Positions 6,245-13,635 of a stretch of 16,572 nt of DNA are shown in pieces. Each line of letters begins with the position of its first letter. Position 1 is the stretch's first letter. The translations under genes and the position numbers were made by a program. Source of the stretch: an uncultured Rubrobacteraceae bacterium (lineage in GTDB: Bacteria; Actinomycetota; Rubrobacteria; Rubrobacterales; Rubrobacteraceae); the NCBI GenBank assembly GCA_902806015.1, contig CADCUZ010000015.1:1-16572 (forward strand), given 5' to 3'. Under the pieces are notes generated by a model. That model ran no database searches. It had not been told where the DNA came from and saw nothing but the letters and a program-made list of their open reading frames with translations.

Positions 6245-7313
6245 GACGTTCCGCGACGTTCTCGGCAATGCCGGGGCCATCAGCCTACTGGATACCGCCC
6301 TTTCGACCGGCCGGGCGGCGCACGCTTACATCTTTTTCGGGCCCCCAGGGGTCGGCAAAAGGACGGTGGCGAGGCGCTTCGGGGCGGCGCTGGTGGCCGG
6401 CGGGGACCCGGCTGCCGAGGATCGCGCCCGAAGGGGGATGCACCCGGATTTGGCTGAGATCCGGCCCGAGGGGGCTTTCACGACCATCGGGCAGGTGCGG
6501 GAGATCCTGCGCCTCGCCGCCGGCCGGCCCTTCGAGGGCGCGCGCCGGGTGTTCATCCTTGAGGCGGACACGCTGAACGTGCAGGCCGCCAACGCCCTGC
6601 TGAAGACGCTTGAGGAGCCGGAGGGGAGGACGGTCTTCGTCCTGCTCGCGACCTCCCGCGAGGGGGTGCTCCCGACGATCCTCTCTCGCGCCCAGGCGGT
6701 CAGGTTCAACCCCGTGCCGACGGCGGAGGTGGAAGGATTCTTGCGCGCGCGCGGGGCGGAGGAGCCCGCCCTCGCGGCGGCGCTCGGGCGGGGGAGCGTG
6801 GGGCTCGCCCTGCGCTACGCCGAGGACCCGCAGCTTGCTGGGCTCAGGGAGGCGGTCTTCGGGGCGGGGTTCTCCTTCGCCGAAGACTTCGAGGGGCGCC
6901 ACGGAGCGGTCGAGGGGATCGTGTCGCGGGCGGAGGCGGCAGGCTCCGCGCGGGAAAAAGAGGTGCTCGCCTCGTTCGAGGAGCCCGACCGGCGGGCGAA
7001 GGAGGCGGCCAAGCGGGCGGGGAAGGCGGCGCGGGACGGGGCGGTGCGGGAGGCTTTGGATCTTCTGGCCCTGATCTACCGCGACGCGGGCGCCGTCGCT
7101 GCGGGGGCGGAGGAGCTCGCGGCCAACGTGGACCGCGTCGCTGAGCTTCGGGCCCGGGTCGGGGAGCACCCGGGGGCGGACTGGGCGGGGGCCGCCCTGG
7201 CGTTAGGAGAAGCGCGGGCTGCGCTTGCGTATAATGTCTCACCGGAGGCGATCCTGGAGGTGGCGCTATCGCGGATCCGGCGGAACATACTGGAACCCTT
7301 CCCCGGCTCGTAG
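6237..7313 (+). CDS. holB: DNA polymerase III delta-prime subunit (clamp loader)
   Basis: Delta-prime is part of the clamp loader that opens and loads the sliding clamp. With the ATG at 6237 it has 358 residues and begins AETFRDVLGNAGAISLLDTAL, which aligns with the family. A longer TTG start at 6159 would add an unconserved stretch. The AAA+ N-terminus shows the P-loop GPPGVGKRT (Gly35 to Thr43). ILEADTLNVQAANALLKTLE is the sensor/Walker B region, and ILSRAQAVRF occupies the SRC-motif position (Ser150-Arg151-Ala152). Two usual features are missing: the four-Cys zinc module after the P-loop, and the Cys of SRC, here Ala152. The C-terminal helical part is Ala/Glu-rich. The start overlaps the end of the small upstream ORF by 8 bases. 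A divergent DnaX-like paralogue is the only alternative. Confidence 0.88.
   Translation: MAETFRDVLGNAGAISLLDTALSTGRAAHAYIFFGPPGVGKRTVARRFGAALVAGGDPAAEDRARRGMHPDLAEIRPEGAFTTIGQVREILRLAAGRPFEGARRVFILEADTLNVQAANALLKTLEEPEGRTVFVLLATSREGVLPTILSRAQAVRFNPVPTAEVEGFLRARGAEEPALAAALGRGSVGLALRYAEDPQLAGLREAVFGAGFSFAEDFEGRHGAVEGIVSRAEAAGSAREKEVLASFEEPDRRAKEAAKRAGKAARDGAVREALDLLALIYRDAGAVAAGAEELAANVDRVAELRARVGEHPGADWAGAALALGEARAALAYNVSPEAILEVALSRIRRNILEPFPGS
7256..7270 (+). promoter_or_regulatory. Strong Shine-Dalgarno that decides the ricT start (ATC)
   Basis: GGAGGTGG at 7256-7263, inside the end of holB, sits five to six bases before ATC at 7268-7270. No ATG, GTG or TTG in the ricT frame lies between the in-frame stop at 7232 and GTG 7376. 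Starting at 7376 would remove conserved N-terminal residues. The site therefore suggests a noncanonical ATC start. Confidence 0.5.
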
Positions 7314-8179
7314 ACGTACGCATCCCCGGCTGGAGCATAGCCAGGCTCTGCTACGCCCGCGACCTCGACCTGCGGGTGGGCTACCGGGTCGTCGTCGCCA
7401 CGGAGGTCGGGGACTTCGTGGGCCGCGTCGCCCTGACGCCCCGCCGCCGCGAGCCGTACGCGGACCCCTACGACATAGTGCGCATCGTCGACGAGGAGGA
7501 CGAGCGCGAGGAGGACCGCAACAGGGAGCTCGGGCGCGAGATGCGCGTGGAGGCCTGCAAGCTCGCGCGCGACCACCGCATCGGGGGGGTCGAGTTTATA
7601 GGGTGCGACGTCTCCCTGGACGGCGAGTACGTCGAGGTCAAGTACCAGGCCGACGAGAAGGAGGTAGACCTCCGTCCGGTAAAGGACGGTCTCCAGAGGG
7701 CCTACGACGTCCACGTGACGTTCCGCCGGTTCGGTTTTCTGGACCGCTCGGGGGATGCAGGGGGGTGCGACACGTGCGGGTTGCCGCTCTGCTGCGCGAC
7801 GTGGAGCAGGGCGAGGGACCTGGGGCCGGTAAACGTCAGGCTCGCCAAGCAGCAGGGGGTGACGCCGAACGAGAAGATCATAGGCTGCTGCGGCGAAGTG
7901 AAGTGCTGCATGCGCTACGAGCACGATGCGTACAAGGAGTTCAAGGAGCGCGCCCCGTTCCGCAACTCCGTCGTCAAACTGGGGGAGAGGGAGGGCAAGG
8001 TCGTCGACTACTCGATGGTCCGGGACGCCGTGATCGTCCAGGTCGGCCCGAAGCGCTCCGACCAGGAGACGGTCCCCTTAGGCCTCCTCGCCCGCGACAA
8101 CCCCGGCGTCGAGCCCGCGGACCCGGAAGACTGGGACCTGCCTGACCCCGAGAGCCCGGACCAACACCAAGAAGACTGA
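7268..8179 (+). CDS. ricT: PSP1-domain protein, RicT/YaaT family
   Basis: In Bacillus, RicT (YaaT) works with RicA and RicF in a complex with iron-sulfur clusters that stimulates RNase Y-dependent RNA maturation. With the proposed ATC start the protein has 303 residues and opens with IADPAEHTG, then VDVRIPGWSIARLCYARDLD, then RVGYRVVVATEVGDFVGRV. The last two match the family N-terminus and would be lost with GTG 7376. The cysteine signature is CDTCGLPLCCATW (Cys167, Cys170, Cys175, Cys176) and GCCGEVKCCMRYE (Cys207, Cys208, Cys213, Cys214). The C-terminus is an acidic Asp/Glu/Pro tail. It overlaps holB by 46 bases, and tmk-holB-yaaT order is known in Firmicutes. Partners RicA and RicF are not seen here, so its exact role is inferred. 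Confidence 0.88.
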   Translation: MADPAEHTGTLPRLVDVRIPGWSIARLCYARDLDLRVGYRVVVATEVGDFVGRVALTPRRREPYADPYDIVRIVDEEDEREEDRNRELGREMRVEACKLARDHRIGGVEFIGCDVSLDGEYVEVKYQADEKEVDLRPVKDGLQRAYDVHVTFRRFGFLDRSGDAGGCDTCGLPLCCATWSRARDLGPVNVRLAKQQGVTPNEKIIGCCGEVKCCMRYEHDAYKEFKERAPFRNSVVKLGEREGKVVDYSMVRDAVIVQVGPKRSDQETVPLGLLARDNPGVEPADPEDWDLPDPESPDQHQED

Positions 8180-8183
8180 CCCC

Positions 8184-9146
8184 TTGCCGGACAACCTGTG
8201 CGACGTGCCCGGCGTGCTCGTGGGCCACGCCACCGACCGCGAGGGCCTGACCGGGTGCACCGTCGTCCTGTTCGATGGGGCCGAGGGCGCCGTCGTGGGC
8301 GTGGACGTGCGGGGCTCCTCGCCCGGGACCCGGGAGACGGACCGCCTCGGACCCGTGGGCGCCGCGCGGCCCACGCACGGATTGCTCCTTACCGGCGGTA
8401 GCGCCTTCGGGCTCGCCGCCGCCGACGGCGTGGTCCGTTTTCTGGAGCAGAAGGGCGTGGGCTTGGACGTTGGCGTCGCGCGCGTCCCGCTCGTCTCGGC
8501 GGCCGTCCTATTCGACCTCGTCGTCGGGGACGCGGCGGCCCGGCCGGACGCCGCGATGGGCTACGATGCCTCGGTCTCCGCCGCGGGCGGCCCCTTCGCG
8601 CAGGGAAGCGTGGGCGCGGGGACCGGCGCCACCGTGGGCAAGGTGCTCGGCATAGAGCGGGCGATGAAGGGCGGTTTGGGGAGCGCCTCCGTCCACCTCG
8701 ACGGCGGCCTCGTCGTCGGCGCCCTCGCCGCCGTGAACGCCTTTGGAGGGGTGCTCGACGAGCGGGGCATGGTCCTTGCCGGCCCCCGCCTCAAAGAGGG
8801 GGGGCTCGGGGACACCGTCGCGCTGCTGCCGGAGGCGGCGGCACGCATGCGTTGGGGGGAGAACACCACCCTCGGCATCGTCGCGACCAACGCCCGGCTC
8901 ACCAAGCCGCAGGCGAACAAGGTCGCCCAGATGGCCCACGACGGTTTGGCCCGGGCTATCGAACCGGTGCACACCACCGTGGACGGGGACGTCGTCTTCG
9001 CCGCCTCGGTCGGCACCATCGACGCGGTCGTCGACGTGGTCGGGGCGTGGGGGGCGCGCGCGATGCAAGAGGCCATCCTGCGGGCCATCCGGTCCGCGGT
9101 GGGCCTCCCGGGCATACCCTCGATCTCCGAGTACGATGCCAGGTGA
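8184..9146 (+). CDS. P1-family peptidase (DmpA/L-aminopeptidase-D-esterase type, MEROPS S58)
   Basis: This 320-residue protein has the family's N-terminal SDVPGVxVGH-like opening (LCDVPGVLVGHATD), LLLTGGSAFGLAAADGV, and the substrate-site stretch GSVGAGTGATVGKVLG. Family members are Ntn-type hydrolases that cut themselves in two; the nucleophile becomes the new N-terminus. Here the expected junction reads ENTTLGIVATNARL, so cleavage before Thr228 (after Asn227) is predicted, with Thr instead of the Ser of DmpA. AQMAHDGLARAIEPVHTTVDGD is typical of the subgroup, and no signal peptide is seen, so it is likely cytoplasmic. The natural substrate is unknown; beta-aminopeptidase or aminopeptidase activity is inferred. 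The TTG start comes four bases after the ricT stop, with only a weak purine-rich ribosome-binding site. Confidence 0.87.
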   Translation: MPDNLCDVPGVLVGHATDREGLTGCTVVLFDGAEGAVVGVDVRGSSPGTRETDRLGPVGAARPTHGLLLTGGSAFGLAAADGVVRFLEQKGVGLDVGVARVPLVSAAVLFDLVVGDAAARPDAAMGYDASVSAAGGPFAQGSVGAGTGATVGKVLGIERAMKGGLGSASVHLDGGLVVGALAAVNAFGGVLDERGMVLAGPRLKEGGLGDTVALLPEAAARMRWGENTTLGIVATNARLTKPQANKVAQMAHDGLARAIEPVHTTVDGDVVFAASVGTIDAVVDVVGAWGARAMQEAILRAIRSAVGLPGIPSISEYDAR

Positions 9147-9583
9147 CCCTCGTCTAACTTCGGTCGGCGGAGCAATCCGCTTTGCCGCCTTCGCCCGGCG
9201 AGCCTCTCCCGGCCCGCCAGACCTCCGATGATCGCCCCGCTCGAGGCTTCCCCAACGGCCTCCGGCGCGGCGATGCCTTCTACCCCCGAGATCATCGGCA
9301 GGGACGCGCGTAGCAGACTTCCGACCAAGACCCGAAGCCGAGCCCCGAGGCGCGCCGGCCACGGCCAGGACAATGATTCTCCTCCAACCGCCGAAGGGCG
9401 CGCCCAGCGACGCCTCGATCAGCGCTCCCGTGCCGCCCCCACGGGCCCCCGGCCTTCTCCTATTGCCCCGCCTGCCCACCAAGGACGCTTCTCGTAGAAT
9501 ACGTCGCGTCTTCCCGATATACCTCGTGGAGCACCCTACCCCTTCAGGAGCGCCCACGGTGCGCGAGAGGGGAGATGGGCTTC
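9147..9583. other. Intergenic region between convergent genes, no supported gene
   Basis: This 437-bp stretch separates the plus-strand peptidase from the minus-strand XRE gene. Minus-strand frames contain hydrophobic or protein-like phrases, such as WRRIIVLAVAGA (about 9357-9390) and SLPMISGVEGIAAPEAVGEA (about 9250-9310), but they are in different frames. I cannot identify a family or a start. It may be an old degraded gene. No clear terminator hairpin with a T-run was seen for either neighbour. Confidence 0.3.
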
Positions 9584-9805
9584 TTAGGTATCCTCCGCGA
9601 GAAGCTCTGAGGGCTCGACGTCTAAGGCTTCGGCAAGTTTTTCGACCGTGTCGCCATCCGCCACCCCGCCGCCCAGTTCCAGCTCGTTTATGCGCTCGTA
9701 GGAAACCCCGCTGTGTTCCTCCAACCGGCGCGGCGTGAGTCCCCTGGACATCCTGATCTCCCGCAAGCGTTCCCCGTTTACCCCTGACGATTCCCCGTCT
9801 ACCAT
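9584..9805 (-). CDS. Small XRE-family helix-turn-helix regulator
   Basis: This 73-residue protein is essentially one Cro/C1-type DNA-binding domain. It starts VDGESSGVNGERLREIRMSR; then LTPRRLEEHSGVSYERINELE (about residues 24-44) is the helix-turn-helix, and DTVEKLAEALDVEPSELL is the typical closing helix pair. The ATG at 9803-9805 has no strong ribosome-binding site. It lies 61 bases downstream of pyruvate carboxylase on the same strand, so it could be read through from that gene. A TATATAG-type sequence in the gap (9838-9844 on the minus strand) could also be a -10 of its own, without a good -35. The target is unknown; autoregulation or control of pyc is only a possibility. Confidence 0.85.
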   Translation of the reverse strand: MVDGESSGVNGERLREIRMSRGLTPRRLEEHSGVSYERINELELGGGVADGDTVEKLAEALDVEPSELLAEDT

Positions 9806-9866
9806 ACCAGCAGTTTACCAAAATGGGCTACACGGTACTATATAGCGGTGGTCAGTGCAGCGGGAT

Positions 9867-12800
9867 TCACCCGGGCTCGAGGACGGCGAGGAGGTCGCCC
9901 GGCTCGACGTTCGTGCCCGAAGGGACGGCGAGACGCTCGACGGTGCCGCCGGTCGGGGCCCTGACCACCGATTCCATCTTCATCGCCTCTAAGGTCGCGA
10001 TCTGCTGCCCCGCGCCGACCCTCTCGCCTTCGCGGACCGCGAGCGTCACGACCCCGGTCATGGGCGCGGCGACGTGGGCGTCGTTGCTCGGGTCCGCCTT
10101 CTCGCGCACCGGGACCTCGGGCTCGAGCGAACGGTCCAGGACGTCGATCGGGCGCTGCTGGCCGTTGAGCAGTACCAGCAACGTCCGGATGCCCCGGTCG
10201 TCCGCCCCCGTGATCGCCTCCAGCCGGACGTAGAGCCGGACCCCTCGCTCCAGGTCGACCGCGGTCTCCTCGCCCGTCTCCAACCCGTAGAGGAACGCCC
10301 TCGTAGGGACGACCGAGACGTCGCCCCAGCGTTCCTCGGCCGCCGCCCTCTCGGCGGCGGGTCCGGGGAGCATGAGCCGGTTCAGGCGTGCCCGGCGGTC
10401 TTCGCCATCGGGCGCCGTCGTGCCTTCTTTCAAGACGTGCCCGTCGGCCTGCCGCTCTCTACGGCCCACGAGCGCCCGGGAGCGGAACGGCTCCGGCCAT
10501 CCTCGCGGCGGCGCGCCAAGCTCGCCGCGCAGAAAGCCGATGACGCTGTCCGGCAGATCGTACGCCCCGGGATCCGATCGGAGGTCATCGGGATCTATCC
10601 CCGCGGAGAGCAGGTACAGGGCGAGGTCGCCGACCACCTTGCTTGTGGGTGTCACCTTCACCAGCCTGCCCAGCAGTTCGTCGCAGTGGGCGTAGAGGCG
10701 CTCTACCTCTTCGAAGCGTCCGGCAAGCCCCAGGGCGATCGCCTGCTGCCTAAGGTTGGAGAGCTGGCCGCCTGGGATTTCGTGCCGGTACACGGTGCCC
10801 GTCGGGGAGCGCAGCCCCGATTCGAACGGCGCGTACAACCTTCTCACCGCCTCCCAGTAGGGCTCGAGGTCCCCCAGGGAGTCGAGGGAGAGGCCCGTCT
10901 CGCGCCCGGTGTGGTCCGTGCCCGCGACGATGGCGGCCAGGGAAGGCTGGCTGGTCATGCCCGATAAGGGGGCGGCGGCGCCGTCCACCGCGTCGACGCC
11001 GCCCTCCACCGCCGCCAGGTAGGTCGCGAGCTGGCCGCCGCCGGTATCGTGGGTGTGCAGGTGCACCGGGAGATCGAACTCCCGCCGCAGAGCACCCACG
11101 AGGGCTTGCGCGGCCGGAGGGCGCACGAGCCCTGCCATGTCCTTTATGCACAGGATGTGAACGCCGGCCCGCACCAACTTTTCCGCGACGCGCAGGTAGT
11201 AGTCCAGGGTGTAGAAATCCTCTTTCGGGTCGCAAAGATCGCCGGTGTAGCAGAGCGCGCCCTCGGCCAGGGCCCCCGCCCCCAGGGCCGCCTCGATGGC
11301 GGTGCGCATCCGATCCACGTCGTTGTTGGCATCGAAGATGCGGAAGATGTCGAGTCCCGCCACGCGCGCTTCCTGCACAAAGGCAGCCACCACCTCGGGC
11401 GGGTACGTGCTGTAGCCGACCACGTTCTGGCCGCGCAGGAGCATCTGCAGGCAGACGTTGGGCAGGGCCTCCCTGAGGCGGGCGAGTCGCTCCCATGGGT
11501 CCTCGTGCAAGAAACGCAGGGCCACGTCGAAGGTAGCCCCGCCCCATACCTCCGCCGAGAACAGCCCGGGTAGCGTGCGCGCGATGTGGGGGGCGACCGC
11601 GAGCATGTCGAAGGTCCGCATCCGGGTGGCGAGAAGCGACTGGTGGGCGTCGCGCATCGTCGTGTCGGTAACCTGGAGCGCGGTGCTCTCACGCAGCCAG
11701 CGAGCGAAGCCCTCCGGGCCGAGCTCTTGCAGCCTCTGCCGGGAGCCGGGCGGCGGTTCGCCGTCCGGCAGGGGCGGGAGCTTGGTGCGGGGATCCGGCG
11801 CCGAGGGGGGCGGCTCGTGCGGGCGGTTGACGGTGGCGTCGGCGAGGAGATCGAGAAGCCGGCTGGCGCGGTCGCGCCCGGCGGCACCGGCGGTGAGGTG
11901 TGGCCTCTCGTCGATGAACGACGTGCTCAGGCGCCCCGCGAGGAAGTCGGGATCGGCGAGCACCGCCCTCAAAAAGGCCATGTTGGTCGCCACGCCGCGC
12001 ACCCGGAACTCGGCCAGGGCACGGCCCGCTCGGCGGGCGGCCGCCGCCAGGGTCGCCCCACGCGTGGTGAGCTTCACCAGGAGCGAGTCGAAGTAGGGGC
12101 TCACCTCCGCCCCGGGGTAGGTGGTGCCGCCATCGAGGCGGATACCCGCCCCACCCGGCGAGCGGTAGGCTGAGATCTTGCCAGTGTCCGGCCTGAAGCC
12201 CTGCGCCGGGTCCTCGGTCGTGACCCGGCACTGAAGCGCCACCCCACGCTGCCGAATGCTCCCCTGGGCGAGACCGAGGTCCGAGAGCGTCTCGCCCCCG
12301 GCGATCCTGAGCTGGGCGTGGACGAGGTCGACGTCGGTGGTCTCCTCGGTGACGGTGTGCTCCACTTGGATGCGCGGGTTCGTCTCCATAAAGGTGTGCC
12401 GCCCGTCCTCCTCGACGAGGAACTCCACGGTGCCGGCGTTGCGGTAGCCGACCGCGCGGCCGAAGCGGATAGCGTCCTCGCAGAGCCTCTCGCGCAGCCC
12501 GGGGTCCAGGTTCGGGGCCGGGGCGATCTCGAGCACTTTCTGGTGGCGCCGCTGGACGGAACAGTCCCTCTCGAACAGGTGGATCACCTCGCCCGCGGCG
12601 TCCGCCAGTATCTGCACCTCGATGTGCCGGGGACGGACGACCGCCCGTTCGAGAAAGACCGTCGGATCGCCGAACGCTCCCTGCGCCTCCCGGATCGCGG
12701 TCTCTACCGCGCCGGGGAGGTCTTCGGGCCGCCCGATCCGCCTGAGCCCCCTTCCTCCGCCCCCGCCGGCGGCCTTGACGAAGATCGGGTAGCCGAGGCC

Positions 12801-13247
12801 CTCGGCGGCGGCCACCGCCTCGTCGTAACCCCGGACGGGCTCCGAGGCCCGCAGCACGGGGATGCCCGCCTCCTCGGCCGCCCGGCGAGCGCGCATCTTG
12901 TCCCCGGTAAGCGAGAGCACATCGGCCGGCGGGCCGATGAACGTGAGACCGGCCTCCTCGCAGGCCCGGGAGAAAGCCGCGCTCTCGGAGAGGAAGCCGT
13001 AGCCGGGGTAGATCGCGTCGGCCCCGATCCGCTTCGCGGTGCCGACGAGCATCTCGATGTCCAGGTAGGCCCGCACCGGGTGGCCCACCTCGCCGATCTC
13101 GTAGGCTTCGTCCGCCTTTTGCCGGTGGAGGGAACCCCGGTCTTCGGGGGTGTAGACCGCGACGGTGCGGATACCGAGCTCGTAGGCCGCCCTGAACGCC
13201 CGGATGGCGATCTCTCCGCGGTTGGCGACCAGAACCTTCTTTAACAT
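9867..13247 (-). CDS. pyc: Pyruvate carboxylase, single-chain
   Basis: This 1126-residue biotin enzyme carboxylates pyruvate to oxaloacetate with ATP and bicarbonate, feeding the TCA cycle and gluconeogenesis. Domains run in the standard order. Biotin carboxylase is at residues 1 to about 450: LKKVLVANRGEIAIRAFRA at the start, ATP-grasp glycine loop KAAGGGGGRG from Lys158, and METNPRIQVEHTVTEE. Carboxyltransferase is at about 520-1000, with TTMRDAHQSL (Asp533) and the carbamylated lysine Lys702 in CIKDMAGLVRP. The biotinyl domain is at about 1055-1126, with EAMKMES holding the biotinylated Lys1090. Length is normal for the fused type (about 1150). The ATG start has only a weak GTGAG ribosome-binding site. 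Two 9-bp direct repeats lie upstream. No broken motif was seen; a two-subunit enzyme or oxaloacetate decarboxylase is excluded by the fusion. Confidence 0.96.
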   Translation of the reverse strand: MLKKVLVANRGEIAIRAFRAAYELGIRTVAVYTPEDRGSLHRQKADEAYEIGEVGHPVRAYLDIEMLVGTAKRIGADAIYPGYGFLSESAAFSRACEEAGLTFIGPPADVLSLTGDKMRARRAAEEAGIPVLRASEPVRGYDEAVAAAEGLGYPIFVKAAGGGGGRGLRRIGRPEDLPGAVETAIREAQGAFGDPTVFLERAVVRPRHIEVQILADAAGEVIHLFERDCSVQRRHQKVLEIAPAPNLDPGLRERLCEDAIRFGRAVGYRNAGTVEFLVEEDGRHTFMETNPRIQVEHTVTEETTDVDLVHAQLRIAGGETLSDLGLAQGSIRQRGVALQCRVTTEDPAQGFRPDTGKISAYRSPGGAGIRLDGGTTYPGAEVSPYFDSLLVKLTTRGATLAAAARRAGRALAEFRVRGVATNMAFLRAVLADPDFLAGRLSTSFIDERPHLTAGAAGRDRASRLLDLLADATVNRPHEPPPSAPDPRTKLPPLPDGEPPPGSRQRLQELGPEGFARWLRESTALQVTDTTMRDAHQSLLATRMRTFDMLAVAPHIARTLPGLFSAEVWGGATFDVALRFLHEDPWERLARLREALPNVCLQMLLRGQNVVGYSTYPPEVVAAFVQEARVAGLDIFRIFDANNDVDRMRTAIEAALGAGALAEGALCYTGDLCDPKEDFYTLDYYLRVAEKLVRAGVHILCIKDMAGLVRPPAAQALVGALRREFDLPVHLHTHDTGGGQLATYLAAVEGGVDAVDGAAAPLSGMTSQPSLAAIVAGTDHTGRETGLSLDSLGDLEPYWEAVRRLYAPFESGLRSPTGTVYRHEIPGGQLSNLRQQAIALGLAGRFEEVERLYAHCDELLGRLVKVTPTSKVVGDLALYLLSAGIDPDDLRSDPGAYDLPDSVIGFLRGELGAPPRGWPEPFRSRALVGRRERQADGHVLKEGTTAPDGEDRRARLNRLMLPGPAAERAAAEERWGDVSVVPTRAFLYGLETGEETAVDLERGVRLYVRLEAITGADDRGIRTLLVLLNGQQRPIDVLDRSLEPEVPVREKADPSNDAHVAAPMTGVVTLAVREGERVGAGQQIATLEAMKMESVVRAPTGGTVERLAVPSGTNVEPGDLLAVLEPG

Positions 13248-13288
13248 CTGGCTAGCTCACGGGCCAAGTAAGCAGTCGGACGTTCTAC

Positions 13289-13315
13289 TACTGGATGCGT
13301 ACCGAATACTGGATG
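13289..13315. repeat. Two 9-bp direct repeats upstream of pyruvate carboxylase
   Basis: TACTGGATG occurs at 13289-13297 and 13307-13315, spaced 18 bases start to start, about 42-70 bases upstream of the pyc start codon. Tandem same-orientation sites on nearly the same helix face are typical of activator or response-regulator binding sites. A regulatory role is inferred. No confident -10/-35 pair was found between them and the gene. Confidence 0.35.
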
Positions 13316-13404
13316 GTGAGCGTCGCCCGCGTCACGCGTGCGCAACTCTATGGTCCATGCCTCGCGCTTAGACTCCTTGTTGAGGGCGCGTGGGTACTTG
13401 CCCG

Positions 13405-13581
13405 GCGTCGGAGGGTAGAGGCCCTTCGCCCGCTGGACGCGACGCCCGATACCGTAGCGGTGCGGGGTAGGCACGTCGATCCCTTGAACAAACGCGAGAA
13501 GTGGTCCGGGCTCATGTGCACCGCACCCGCCATCTCGGCCAGCGTCAAATCCCCGGCGAGTTCGTCGCCAGCCGTAGTCGA
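13405..13581 (-). pseudogene. Decayed AraC-family DNA-binding domain
   Basis: Two minus-strand frames together give an AraC-type helix-turn-helix fragment. One frame (down from about 13561) reads LAEMAGAVHMSPDHFSRLF, the first HTH and the start of the linker. About 20 bases later the next frame reads PTPHRYGIGRRVQRAK, the standard continuation (TPHRYxxxRRVxRAK) that leads to the second HTH. The second HTH is missing: the sequence becomes unrelated after GLYPP. A stop (TCA on the plus strand, 13582-13584) lies just upstream of the first part, and no ligand-binding domain is present. This is a short relic with a frameshift and both ends lost, stranded between pyc and the reductase. I do not expect it to make a functional regulator. 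Confidence 0.7.
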
Positions 13582-13635
13582 TCACATACCTTGTGATGTC
13601 GTCGTCTAGGGTTGTCGGGTAGAGAGTTCCTCTCC

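Noticed and set aside
9228..9497. Plus-strand open frame (89 codons) in the gap after the peptidase
   Set aside because: Pro/Arg/Ala-rich, no ribosome-binding site, no motif. More likely noncoding or the shadow of an old minus-strand frame.
8508..9821. Long minus-strand open frame (437 codons) opposite the peptidase and into the gap
   Set aside because: It is antisense to a well-supported peptidase, is very Arg/Gly-rich, and shows no family motif. It is typical of shadow frames in GC-rich DNA.
12318..13244. Plus-strand open frame (308 codons) opposite pyruvate carboxylase
   Set aside because: It lies wholly opposite the biotin carboxylase domain, has no recognisable motif, and has an Arg/Gly/Asp-rich shadow composition.
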